Under the pieces are notes generated by a model. It was not told the origin of the DNA. It did no database searches and worked only from the letters and a program-made list of their open reading frames with translations. A program made the position numbers and the translations under genes. DNA of 64,000 bases from Ophthalmolycus amberensis (taxonomy: Eukaryota; Chordata; Actinopteri; Perciformes; Zoarcidae). The stretch spans positions 434,001 through 498,000 of the forward strand of contig JAFEUB010001529.1 of the NCBI GenBank assembly GCA_024529925.1. Direction: 5' to 3'. This document shows, piece by piece, positions 38,386 to 50,805 of this stretch (its first letter is position 1; every line of letters begins with the position of its first letter).

Positions 38386-39270
38386 CTTTAATCTCAATAA
38401 AGGCGGTATGTCAACATTAATTTCAAATTCAGTCTCGAATACTAACGAAGCTTCTTAATCAGGGCTGTGATAGTAACACTAAAGCCAATGAAAGATGTAC
38501 AACACATGTTTTATATTTACATTCTTGGTGCTCTTTATGATACAATGCCAGTGGCTGGCACGCCTTGCTGTTATCCCTTCTGTCACGAGAAGATGGCAGA
38601 AACTGTGAGGCAATCTAGATAACGGCTGTGTGACGTGCAGCGCACAGCGCTTACATACACTTGGAGAGCTGAAAAGTGGGTCAACCAGCCCACTGAGATT
38701 CAGTCTGTATCATTCACTGATGTGGAAATAGGTCTCCTGCATCTGGCCGAGCCAGCAGGATTGCACTACCAAAACACAGTCAGCAGCCAGCTTTGTTTTA
38801 CTCAAACCTCTACAAAGAACGACTCATTCTCACCACTTCTCTGTTTAGAATGCAGAACTACAGTCATTCACTTGTCATTTGTAACACACGCTGAGAAGAT
38901 AATGTGTTGTGTGCATGGTGCTCCAAACTGTGTTCATGAATGTCTTTCAAATGGATTCTTCTCAAGAAAGAAAATCAAGCCTAAAATAATAATAAATCTG
39001 CACGTTATCACAATTTAGCAAAATTTGATTCCAACTATAGTGAGATTTAGTGGACATAGAGAACCTGATAATGGATGGCAGGCTCAGCTTGTGCTTGAAA
39101 TGTAATCAGTTTTTTTTAATGTGAGTATTTAGCATTGAGGTTATTATAACTGGATGCAACACATATCCATATATGCTTTGCTTTCTCCAAGGAATTGCTT
39201 TAGGACGTTTTGTCATTGCCATTTGTCATGAAATTTGGCAATGAAACAACCCAAGTTATTTGTGTAATTT

Positions 39271-39365
39271 CGAAAAAAAACAAAAAATTCATTGTTTAGA
39301 ATGTCGAAAAAAGTCATCGTATAATATGTGGGAAAAAGCTAGTATAGTATGTCAAAAACAGTTAC
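39271..39365. repeat. degenerate GTCATAGTATAG-type minisatellite, block 2
   Basis: It has units ATGTCGAAAAAAGTCATCG and AGTATAGTATGTCAAAAA, related to the block at 37655-37915. Confidence 0.65.
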
Positions 39366-39414
39366 AGCATCAGGACTCTAACCATTCATACACCGCTGAA
39401 GAGTATGAAACACT

Positions 39415-40760
39415 CACACGCTGAGTGTTTGATGTGCTTGACCGTGTGATGATTAAAGAACGAGTCCTGAATGAATTCTTAAAAAGCGTGGAGTCAGGAA
39501 GAGGGCAGCTAAAGTTCCTCATCTGATGAGTGTTGAAATCCTTTCTTCCCCTTCTGCAGTCTGTTCCAGCACTACTTCCACACTAAGGGCGGGAGGCGTC
39601 ACACGTCATACCCGATCTGTTTTACGTGAGGCTTTCCACTGTCAGCTGGCAACGTCATTAAGGATGAAGAATTTTGAGACGTTGTTGCAAATCATGCTTT
39701 GGCCTTTTGTATTAAAGGCCATGTGTAATGAGTACTACCGGGGCCTTAGTGATCAGTGGAGGCGAGCTACCTTCATGTTCACATTTAGAGCTTGAGAAAT
39801 GAGCACCGTGTCATCACAGAGCTCCTATATCTTTGTTTATCATCAAAAGTCAAATTAAAGGTAAATTGATGAAACACTTAGAAAGACAGTAAACCTCTGA
39901 ATGTTGAACAAAGCTAAGATTTAAACACATTTTGAATTCAATAATCTATTCCTGTACAACTTTGTGGTGTACTAAATCATTCAGTAAAGTTAAACATTTC
40001 TTTATTACAGTTGTTGGGTTCTTGCAAATATTATTTTCTCTGTAAACTTACACTTCTAAACCTGGTCTAATCCCTACATTGTGAGAGGATGTCAGTCGGA
40101 TGTCAAGTAATAATTATTGGACAAAAGGGAGAAAAACACAGATCGTTGAGAGTTTTCCTTTTAACTTCACAAATGGATCGCTGATCAAATGGGTGATAAT
40201 TTAGAGGTCTAGAACCAGATTCATCTTTATTAGCTCGCCTGTCTTTACAATTGATATCAGAGGTAGTGTCCTGTTTTACTGACTGGTCGACTTTCACCTT
40301 GCATCTTTTCTTGATATAATAAATGACAGTATATGCTGCACAGGGATTTGGCTCCCTGTATATAAATGATACTGATTTAATCATAGTTATTTTAAGCATG
40401 GTAAGATGATTATTTGATTCGTATTGACGTGTTGAAGTGAACTGACAAACACCGCATGGCTGACTGGGTTCACCTGGAGGAGCTCGTGAAGATCGATCGG
40501 CATCCTGAAGTGCAGCGTGGAGGAAGTGTTGAAGGTTCACCTGGGCTTCGTCTTCATGCCCCACGGCCTGGGACACCTGCTGGCCATCGATTTGCACGAT
40601 GCCGGAGGATACCCTGAGGTGAGAAAAAAAAAAAAAAGAGGTCGAGCTGCAGGAATGGGTTCTAGATTTTAACCTCATCTTGGTCACGTGGTGTTGTTTT
40701 TTCATTCCTCACCCCTTTAAATGTCCACAATCAATATGTGTGCCTCCCGGTAGAAATGAC
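39415..40760 (+). pseudogene. partial tandem duplicate of pepd (exons 10 and 13 region)
   Basis: The copy includes intron, so it is a segmental duplicate and not a retrocopy. Positions 39420-39520 match pepd intron 9 around 34136-34235 (GTTTGATGTGCTTG, then GTGATGATTAAAGAAC). 39560-39625 matches exon 10, keeps AG/GT splice sites and an open frame (LFQHYFHTKGGRRHTSY), and has lost 3 bp. 39650-39740 matches intron 10. Exons 11 and 12 are missing. 40433-40618 matches exon 13 and still encodes MPHGLGHLL, but an ATCG tandem duplication near 40490-40500 and loss of bases at the 5' edge break the frame. 40727-40760 may match the pepd 3' UTR near 37495-37540. No start, no stop and most exons are absent, so no enzyme can be made. 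Confidence 0.9.
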
Positions 40761-42587
40761 TACTATTCAGTACATTGGGCCACAACGTTTCTGTGAACCA
40801 GACCAGACACTTGCCTCTCTTAACCATTATGAGAGGTGGAACTTCTCCTGTAAACCTGTGTTGTAATGCCGCCTCTGTCCTCTAGATGGATGACTTAAAT
40901 CAGAAACATCTCTGTCTGGTCCTCTACATGACATTAAACTGAATCAACTAAGGAATCACACGGGAGAAAATATGCTGTAAAATGTACAAATAATGAGTCA
41001 TTTTCTTTATTTGTTTAAGAACACTCCTCGTTAAAATCAATGGCTGAACACTAGAAATGTAATAATAATAAAAAGGCAAATACAGTTGTTTTATTGGTGG
41101 CAGACATATTTGGAATACTGGAGAATTCTGGTAATTCAGTTACACGCTTCTTGATTGTTTTTGGGGAAAATAATGAATCATGCCATCATGCTGGCACACC
41201 AGGGTGTGTTTTTTTTACCCTTCGGGATCGAATAATTTGCATACTTGAGTCATCTTGAACTTAAACATTGATACACATACAGTACTTATGAAACAGAGGT
41301 AAGTGTATAGTGCATGGGGGGAATATGATAACATATAAAAATATATATATATATAAACAGTTGAACACTTGAGAGGTACTGTGTGCAGGTTGTGTATGAA
41401 GCTGAAAAAAGGGGCAATATGGTTTATAAATAATAAATTTACTATTAATGTAAACATCATTTTATGCCATACCAGATCAATAGTTGTAATATATATATAT
41501 ATATACACACATTTTGTTTTTCTTAGGGTCCATCTGCTTCTACCATCCAGCAGGCTGTGGAATGCCTATACCTAGTTCAGAGGCTGTGATTGGTGGAGAA
41601 GCAGCAACGGTTTCATCCCCACAGCCAACGGGCCACCGGCGGCCGATAAACCAGCAACCTCACTGGGGAGCCACTAAAATAAGTAAAGAGGGCCTTTTTC
41701 TCTTCAGTTGCTGGGAGGACTGTCTGAGACCCCTTTAAGAAAAAACTTATATCATTCATTCTGTCATACATACTTATATACATATTACACAGGCTGCATT
41801 TACATCTCTGACCCGACAGGCAGGAAAAACAAGAAAGCGGTTTGCCATTGTTTAGGCAGTCAGAAAAACCTCATCTGTGCCACAATGAATACAAATTATT
41901 GTGGATCCATGCTGCATGAAATAACAAGCATCAGCACCATGGAGGGGTTTTTGTGCAGTGTTTGTTTCTTAGGAAAAAGTATTAATTAGTCACTGTCTTC
42001 AGTTTGATAGTTACATATCTTTGGTCAACAAAGTGGGTGTTAAATAGTTGATTATAGGTGAGACTGCATCAACTTCATATGACATCGTGCCATGAATCTG
42101 ACCATTGAAGTGTAAAGAACCATATTAGAACATATACTTTCTATATATAGTCCACCTTTAACAGTTCCCAGGTGCTCTCCTCTTCATATCACGTAATCCA
42201 CAACAGCCAGTACAGCTGCAAGCTGCTCGGCCTTGAAACATAAACGGATGGATTCTTTATATTAGATTAAACCTCTGTGATTAAAATCCATAGTTTTTTT
42301 TTGCAGGCTCCTCGGTTTGCTACTGATCTCTCTGACCCCTCCAGGGCTCTGTTTATCCAGTGAGTGAATTCCTGTCCTCCACTACTCGTAGGTATTCCTT
42401 TCTCCCAACAGCTGCCTCCGAGTGAACCAACAGAACTGTTCCTTCTTCAGTTTCCGCCCTTGGCTGTCAAATAATTTGTCCATTTAAGCCCAAGGTCCAG
42501 CTGGTCCTCTCCCCTGGCTGACCCGGGAACCTGCAGCGGGTATTGAGTCCGGCCCAACATGGAGCTGAGGGGCCCTGGTGGAGGGTG
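40761..42587. other. spacer between converging genes; thsd4 3' UTR in right part
   Basis: No coding exon is seen. AT dinucleotide runs lie at about 41340-41356 and 41489-41506. The 3' UTR of the minus-strand gene should occupy the right part. No canonical AATAAA on that strand was placed with confidence within 1 kb of the stop. Confidence 0.45.
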
Positions 42588-45500
42588 CTAGCTGCGGCCC
42601 CGATGAATGGACTGTCTGTGGGCCACTCGAGAGCACGACGAACAGCACGCCGTCTTGTAGTAGTCGTACACGCAAAGGCGGGCCTGGACCACCACGTTGC
42701 AGTTAAAGTATTTGTCTCTGCAGTTCTCATCTGAAAGAAAAAGAAGGGTCGATCAACACCCTGCTCAACGTGCCATTTCCACCTCAAGCAGTCAGAGATG
42801 GCACAGAACGTTACTCTACTCTACTCACTGGACTTAACAGTCATAACAATGACCCTTGTGTTCCTAACGGTCCTAGGAAAAGTCAGTAATATTCCAGATA
42901 AAATGCTAGGAGACGACTGACCTATGCTCGGTATGCAGGGCTCTGGGTTGCAGTCCTCCCTCGCCGCTGGTCTCAGCTGCTCATCGCAGCCCTCGCTGGA
43001 CATCGTGTCGTCGGACAGGCAGCGCACCTCCCGCACGCGGAATCCTCCCTCGCATGTCTTTGAACACTGGAAGCACAGGGGTCGGTAACATCAGTCAAGT
43101 CCCAGGCTCATAAAACTCCACCTCAGAGTTGGTCTACTGCTGACGCTACTGCTACATCCTTAATGCTGCGGTCTGAATCTCAAAAAACTATTTTCTTCAT
43201 GAGCAACTGAAGGAGAATTATGAAATCTTTAGAAAGAAAAGATAGAAGCCCCATTCACCAGAGAGTGATCAAGAGTGAAATAATGCACAATGTGAGATTT
43301 CAAATGCAAAGATGACTTCATCAAGGAGACCCTGAAAGCAAGCGTGCTAGTTTTTGCTGTATCCTTTTCTGACAGATGAGAGGCCCACTGTCTAAATGAG
43401 CTGAACTGTTATTGACTCACCTTCTGTGTCTGTAAGCTCAACGTATACTACAATGTAACCAAATATGATTTTAACTGATTTCTCCAATAGGAGCGAGCAG
43501 GGTCTATCAGCCATTAATCAGTTAGTAAGAGCAGTAGGGAGTAGATGCAGTTGCCTGAGGGCATCTAAACAGCTGGAGGTCCGAGGGTTTCATATCATAC
43601 TCACAGCACTCCAGTCAGTGTGGTACCACTTCGCTCCGCAGGCCTTGAGGTTGCAGCTCTGCTGGCCGAGGGGCCGATCCAGGGAGGAGCATTCGTACGG
43701 AGGCATGATGGCGAATCCTTCATCTGACTTCATCAGACACACCACCGACCTCTGCTGGCTGCCTGCGCCGCACTCTGCAGAGCACTGGGTCACGTACAAC
43801 AACAGCACAGATCATATGGATTCAATCGCACAGTGCAAACAACTGAGACGGGAAAACAGAAACAAGCAAATCACAGGAAAATCCCATATATTTAGTTACT
43901 CCACAATACTTCCCCTTTGAGCCCAGTGCCACCCTCTGTCATCCTCATACCTGGCTCCAGGGGCCGGTGAACCACTCGATGCGATTCTCACAGAGGCCGT
44001 TGTTGCAGACCTGAGCGTCCGCGGGCCGCTCGCTGCCACACCCCTCCAGAGGAAGGCTGCTGATGTGGTTGGTCAGGCACAGGACTCCCCGCGTTCGCAC
44101 ACCCATCCCACAGTCAGCTGAGCACTGTGGAGCAAACGCTCGTTTTACAATTCATGTTGTCAATGACTCTTGAACACCCCCGACCCTCCAGTCTGTGAAG
44201 GCTTTGAAGCTATTAGAGTCTATGTGAGTATTTATTCTGTTTTAACTGTATTCTACACATCATTGAAAGAGAGGACATTCCTCATTCCTCATTGAGATTT
44301 AAATAAAGGTTGATTGAAAAAAAAGTGGAAAGGCGTCGATCTGAACCACTTTAATTGTTTCCCATTTACAGAACCAGGCCTCTGATTTTTTTTAATTATC
44401 AACGCACACACAGATCAGACAGCTAGCTGACTGTCAGGAGATATTTGCTAAATTTGACGAAAAGAATACAGGATAAGAATCTTTCAAAGACCTTTCAAAG
44501 ATCAATATATTATCTGGATTTCAAAACAGCTGCTGGATGCACGAAGACAGATCTACACAATGACGACCTCTGTTAATAGAACTGAATGAAAGTCACGACG
44601 TCTCCCATTGACTCTTAACTCCCACCTTATTGCCCCACTCGGTGTAGAACCAGCTCTTGGCACAGGATCCCTTGTCACAGTTCTCCACATTGATCGGGCC
44701 GCAGATTCATGTTGCACTCCTCATCGGGAACAAAGTCGCCCACGTTGCTGACACAGCGGACCTCTCGTGACCTCTGACCCAGCCCACACGGCACCGAACA
44801 CTACGGAGACAGAGGCCACATGGTTAGCACTGTACTGTGGGGGTACGTGCTGCTGGTATTTAGTGCACCCAGTGAATCTCTCTATTTTAGAGAATTACTG
44901 TTTTATCCTCTGTATGCTCTGCTCACTCTGTTAACAGACTTTACAGGAGTCGTTTTATATTTTTGGGAGATACACGTATGAGCTGTGACAGTGACAGTAA
45001 AGCCAGTGGCGCTCCTTAAAGCTGAGGGAGGCTGAAGAGTCAGGTGACAATCCTCTGTAGGCTCATCACTATGAGAGACCACATTGTTTTAACATTTCTT
45101 ACATTTTTATAATAAAAATAGAAAAATTAACTGCTTCAATCTGTACAAACGCCAAAGTGTAACAATGACAAGTTGTGGTTTAAAGGGGATTACAAGTCAA
45201 TCTACCAGGCAGTAATGTGTATGCTGTTTAGTGACTTGCTCTTGGAGTGGAGAGGAAGCGTATTCCATACAAGTTGATACAAGTGTCAAAGGAAAAGAAT
45301 GGATTTTCTCATTAAAGTTGATGTTGCACACTAACTGTAGAGACACGTCAGACAGGTGCAATTCAAGCTTCAAGTTATTTACTGTCATTTGCACAACAAA
45401 AGTGCAAAATCTCAGATCTCAAGCTCCCTCCAAAAGTGCTTATTGAGTATGTAGAAAAAGGAAAATCTCGCAAGTACAAAAAATGATATCGAAGAAATGA

Positions 45501-48500
45501 AATAGTGCAGAAGTTAAACAAATGTATCATATATAAAATAAAATATATTTCTGGTAGACAGTCATTTAAACAGGGATGTGTGCTTGCGTAATGACAAGTA
45601 ACAAATGAACATATACAGAGATGTAAACAGGTAGTAAGTAAAAGGCAAAGCAGTCACATGGTGACTGACAGCTGCCACTCACAGCGGTCCACTCGGAGCG
45701 TATCTGCCACTCACTGCAGATCTTCATCTGGCAGGAACTGGTGATTTCAGGCCGCTCCAAGTGTTGACAGCGACTCGTGTGGACGTTGAGGGTGCGGTTT
45801 GCGTAGCTCTGCCGACACAGGACCTGTCGGTGCTGCGTGCCCAGGCCGCAGGACTTACTGCATTCTGACCACTCTCCAATATCCCAGCTGCCCAGGTGAC
45901 AATCACAAGAGCTTGGTGTTAGGAGGACATCCTTCACGGAGTATATTGCATACTCACATGTATGTCCATTACATAAATGCTGTTGTTTGTATTGAGATGT
46001 GTTCATATGAAGACACGCTTTGACCACCTATGAGAACGAGGCTGTAAAAGGTTCAGTCTGCAAATCTTGAATTTCTACATTTTGAAAGAACTATTAGAAT
46101 AATAATGGGTTGAGGAAGGTTCATGTTTCATATATAAGACACCACTGCCAAGGACATAAACACTAAATAGGTGTTGCCATACATTGCAGATAACACACTG
46201 ATTGTTTGACTACCAGGTAGTAATGTGTATGCTATTTAGTGACTTGCATTTTGAGTCTTTTCAATCCCTTTGTTACCAGGCTCTTATGTTTTTGATTACC
46301 AGGCTCTTATGTTTTTGATTACCAGGCTCTTATGTTTTTGATATAAACTATCATTGTAAGAGATTGGTAAGAGTAGTTTGAATTGCAAAAGAATGGAGGC
46401 ATGACGATGTTTCAAATGCAGTTTGAATGGTTAAACCCATTTAACTACTGTGGAGATGTAAATGTCTAAAGTCAATAAACTATCTTGCCTGCAAATGTAA
46501 GGTTAGGTTTCATGGAAAAATACCATCAGTAGGCTTTTAGCTGTTAGCAGGGGCAATTATATTGAACATTGACCAAGTGCAAAGACTGCTAAGAACATGA
46601 AATCCTCTTTCAGGCCTCTTAATGTGTCGATAAGATAACGCCATGTTGGGCTGGGGAACACACGGACCCTTGCAACATAGAACCCTGGGAACATAGATAC
46701 GTTCCCTTTTCTTTGTACCAGCATTCAGCAGTGTGCACGAGTGTGAGAACAGAACAGTGTGGTCTCTCACAAGGCCGGGCAGGGCTGCAGGTTGCAGGCC
46801 TCTTCCTGGGGAGTCGGTCTGCTGCTGGTGTCACACGAAGCGTCTGACACCTGGCCATGGTTCAGCCGGGAGACACAGTGAAAGATGGAGTGTCTGAATC
46901 CTAACATACACACAAAGCAGATCTTTTATTTCAAGCACTGAATTCTACAACTGAAAAAACAAATTGCATGTGTTGTATGAAATGTTACCTGGAGTGGTTT
47001 TGTTTATAAATGTGGGAAAGGTCAGAAAAACAACTACAACTAAGAATATAAATAGTTTGACTGACCTTTACCACAGGAGGCACTACACTCTGTGGCGCCA
47101 GCCAGTTTCCAGTTGTACTGTCTCTCGCGTCTGGGTGGCTGTGCGGCGGGAACCTGGTTTTCCGGGGAGAAGGGGGGGTTCACGCCCGCCACCTGCTGGA
47201 TTGAAGCGCTCTTGGTGAGTGTTGCTGTGATGGTCGTAACCCCCCTGTCCATTCACAGCGTTCCCTTCGACATAGACACATAAGTTGTGACACATTAGGA
47301 AACATAACAATACATTAGAGTCACTGCGGTGAACGGATGGGTAAATATACGACAATGAATAAAGGCTTGGTTGGTTGGGTAGCTGGTAGGTTTGATTATT
47401 TTCTCAGTTGTTTTGCCTATAAAATGCATTGAGCAATCAGACAAAGCTATGGTAAACAATTACGGGGGTAAGAAGTAGGTCTCATCTACCTTCTGCTCTG
47501 TGGTTTGGTTGCTGAGGGACGACTGGTTTCTCAGAGGAGAGAACGTACTCATAGTGAACACCAGGGTTCGGCTGCTGGAAGATCATCTGAGGCAAAGTAG
47601 ATGAGATTCACTAACAATCATACAATAATGAGAGATGAACACTGCATGACAACCCTGAGTTTCTCAGGTCAAACTTAAGAATGAATAAAGGAGAAGGAGA
47701 GTCACTGCTGTCAGCATCTGGAGGTCCGGGTTGATTTGTTACTTACATAAACGTCCAGGATCTCATTGGTGGGCCCTTCAGCGAGGAAGGACTCCCCAGC
47801 CGTGCTTCTGATTTCATTGGGCCGGCGGTAGGTGAACATGGTCCCCCCTCCCTCATACTTCCCCGGTCGGTCAATAGCCCAGTTTCCATTAATGATGGAT
47901 CGCCCCGATCGGCTTCGGAGAGCTGGAGGAGACGGAGAGAACGACCGCACAATCACCACTGACGGCCCTGAGCTCAAACGAAAAGGAAAATACTGCCACA
48001 ACCACTTCCACATAATTATTGTTGAATGTAAAAGCATTTAGGCATAGTGAGAACTGTAGGGAAAGAAGGAGGGAAAAAAACACAGACTTTCTCCACCCAA
48101 AACAACGTAATTATAGCGAACGGAATAAATGCTCTCACGTGCACTTTCGAAGAAATGTCCTTTATAAACGTGACAATCTGTTTGCGCTGGCAAATCTTTC
48201 ATGCAAATCCGGTAACACAATCCCTCGAAATGTTTTCCACTGATTTTGTGGATTAAGTACGAGAGGCCGTTAGAAAAGCATTAGAGGTGTAACATTAGAC
48301 GGGCTGGTAAAAGAGCGTTTGGACAACTAACAGCACATTAGAGATGCACAGCGTAGAACAGAGGCCTATTGAGGGAGAACCAGGCACGTGGTGAGGATAC
48401 GGTGAGTGGCTCCGGCTAGATTCCTGCCCTCGTCTCATATTCTTGTTTGCATTTTAAAACCCACGTATCCATTTAGGAAAACAATATGCTGCTGTCTGGA

Positions 48501-50805
48501 ATTTTGTGTTAGACCTGTTTAGACCCGTTTAATTCATCCACAAGGACGTTTCACAGTTTCTTACATTGTGAAAGTGGAAGGAGCCATATCCCTTGTATGT
48601 GTTGTCCAGAATTATGGGTACAGTATGCATGTGTGTGTGAATCTAGCAGAAGACGGTGCATATAAATATGTGTGTGAAAGTGTGTGAAAGTGTGTATCTG
48701 TGCGTTGCTGCATATAACTGTACTTGTGTATATAAACGGTCAGCTCAAATTAAAGAAAGCAGAAAGTACTTGGTATCCAAGTCGTTGGGAATCGATCCTC
48801 AGAGTGTTTTCTGACAGAGTGGTGAAATTCCCCACCTTAATTAAAAAGGATGGTGAGGCTTAAGGAGTAAGATCCTCTAATGAAAGCGTGTTTATGCACT
48901 TTCCTCGAGGGAAGGAAAGGCCGCGGAGGAGGGAGGAAGGGGGGGAGATCGGTTCCCCTCTTCCTCCGAAAACCTCCTGCTGAGTCGGGGCATGGCTCTC
49001 GTTAAACAATGTCTGACATTCCAACAGTCACTTCTGAAAATAACCCACCAGTGTGTCTCACCGTTGCACCTCGATAAAGACGCCGATTATCTGCGCTGTG
49101 TGTTTCACTCGGAGGCCCCAATGAGAGGCTGCGCCACAGCGGTGGGTGTAATACCGGCTGCATGCCGGAGAAACCCTGGGTGATTTGCCTTTTAATCAGA
49201 CAAACTCACTTTTACACGCTACTGTTGCTGCTGCCTGCACAGCTGCGACTGGTAAAATTGCCAAATGGCAACTAATCAAATACATTTATTATTGAATTAT
49301 TTCTGCCATGAACTTTTTCCAATGGTGTCATACTTTAAATCTGTAACATAACACTACATGCGGTGGAGGGAGATGTTTCGAGCGGGGATGAAGGCAGAGC
49401 TCTGCAACTGATGAAACTGTACATCTGGAAGGAAATGGAAAATCCCTATTTTTATATATATATAAAGTTGAAATATAAAAGTAACTATTTTAATATATAT
49501 CTAGATATTCATATGTCTTAACCTGTATTTAAGATGGTAGTGCATTTTGAGAATAATTACAGTTACAAGCTACTTAATAGAGGTCACGAAAAGTCACCGA
49601 AACTTGATAAAGGTGTCACATTTCATGTTGCTCCAGTATATATTGCATATACTTGGACATGCACATGTTTAGAATCTATTAATTTATCTATATATTTTAT
49701 TTGAATCTCCCTCTCCCAGTTTATTTTACTTATTTATTCTAATATACTTCATTTATTCTTCATTAATTCATTTTATTATTATTAATATTGTTGTTATTGT
49801 TGTTATTGTTTTAATGTCTGTACATAGATGTATGTATGTATGTATGTATGTATGGTTCTGTAAAATGACAAATAAATAATATAAAATAAAAAAAGCAACC
49901 AAGATTTCCCTGCTCAGAAACGGAAATAAAAGTCAATACCAATGCCTCACTGACAATTCCAAGACATTCAGACCATTTAACAACAGAGACTAACAAACCC
50001 GGGTCACAGTATTATTCCAATATTATGATTTTAACACAGTAGCACGCTGCTAAGAAACAATCTGTGTTGGATTTCCTCCCCGAATGTAGTTCACTCAGCC
50101 AACTAACGTGGAATGGATTATCGTGGGAGTGTAAAATATGCACAGCATTGATATTTGGCATCTAGGCTGTGACCTCATCGCTCCACAGGAGATAAAACAC
50201 CAAGCTCAGCACGGCAGCGAAGTTTTGAAATGCCATACGAACAGCGGCAGTAGAGGCAGCGAGGGACGACATAGCTCAATATAATAATAATATATGTGTG
50301 TTAGATATACGGTATATGTTGCAGTGAAAAAACAACGGAAGTACGTTGACTGCTCCCGTAGCTGTGCCTACGGTACGATGTGATGGAATCTGAATCGTAA
50401 GTCGCTTTGGATAATGTAACAGCTTGTTCTCAATCCAAGCATGTTTTTGTTCTATTGGTAGTTGACTGCAGTAACATTGGTGTAAAGCCGAAGCAAGAAG
50501 ATAGAGGACCACTGCTTTCATTGGCTCCGGGTTCTCTGTTGTGAAACTACAAGCATGTCTGCAAACAATGTGGTGAGTGTTTTTGTTTTTTTCCCCCCAC
50601 CTAGGTAGTTCCTGCTCTTCATCATTTCTGTGACGTTGATCTTGGTTGCTCCCTCTGGGATCTCCACGATCTTGTGGTAGCCAACCTTGGTCAAACTGTG
50701 TTTAAACACTCCGGAGATCAGCCTGCAGGTGATGTTGTCGCCTCCACACACGCCGCACTTGTCCATCACCTTTCCTGAGCCGAGATAGTCGTCGCAGCCC
50801 AGACT
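42588..50805 (-). CDS. thsd4: thrombospondin type-1 domain protein 4 / ADAMTS-like 6, 3' part (two apparent frameshifts)
   Basis: A secreted ADAMTS-like protein without protease domain; family members bind fibrillin microfibrils. Eleven coding exons in gene order: 50805-50601, 47922-47747, 47586-47490, 47264-47066, 46900-46771, 45887-45683, 44800-44626, 44124-43951, 43784-43605, 43066-42922, 42730-42588. They encode the Cys-rich end (VMDKCGVCGGDN), the spacer (GVFKHSLTKVGYHKIVEIPE; SGRSIINGNWAIDRPGKYEG), six TSP1 repeats (CSASCGKG, CSKSCGLG, CSVPCGLG, CSADCGMG, CSAECGAG, CSKTCEGG) and a C-terminal PLAC domain (NCNVVVQARLCVYDYYKTAC) before TAG at 42588-42590. Splice sites are canonical. Exons 47066-47264 (199 nt) and 44626-44800 (175 nt) are each one base too long for their flanking phases, and each shifts the frame inside conserved sequence. 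The 5' exons (signal peptide, first TSP1) are not recognised in the window. ADAMTSL4 is the nearest alternative name; the spacer and PLAC wording fits THSD4 better. Confidence 0.87.
45202..46250. repeat. short direct repeat pair in thsd4 introns
   Basis: A block of about 38 bp (TACCAGGCAGTAATGTGTAT, followed by GCTGTTTAGTGACTTGC) at about 45204-45240 recurs with two or three changes at 46211-46248. The span includes one coding exon (45683-45887). Only the ends are repeats. Confidence 0.6.
46273..46341. repeat. three perfect copies of a 23-bp tandem repeat
   Basis: The unit begins TTACCAGGCTC and ends TTATGTTTTTGA. Three identical units lie head to tail inside a thsd4 intron. Confidence 0.9.
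47923..50600 (-). other. thsd4 intron within the spacer region
   Basis: A 2.7-kb intron separates the two spacer-domain exons, with donor GTGGGG-type and acceptor CCAG. It holds a TATG tetranucleotide run at 49828-49854. At 48780-49190 there is a more GC-rich, non-repetitive block with no coding frame that I can support. Cross-species alignment would show whether that block is conserved. Confidence 0.6.
49828..49854 (+). repeat. (TATG)n microsatellite
   Basis: About six and a half TATG units. Confidence 0.9.

Noticed and set aside
40103..40705. 200-residue minus-strand open frame
   Set aside because: It is the antisense of the pepd exon 13 duplicate plus flanking non-coding DNA. The sense strand explains the sequence.
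43465..43920. 151-residue plus-strand open frame
   Set aside because: Antisense of a thsd4 TSP1 exon (43605-43784). The minus strand shows conserved cysteine motifs and splice sites.
48780..49190. Possible alternative first exon or CpG-type promoter in a thsd4 intron
   Set aside because: The block is more GC-rich than its surroundings, but I see no in-frame start that splices to the next exon and no clear promoter motif.
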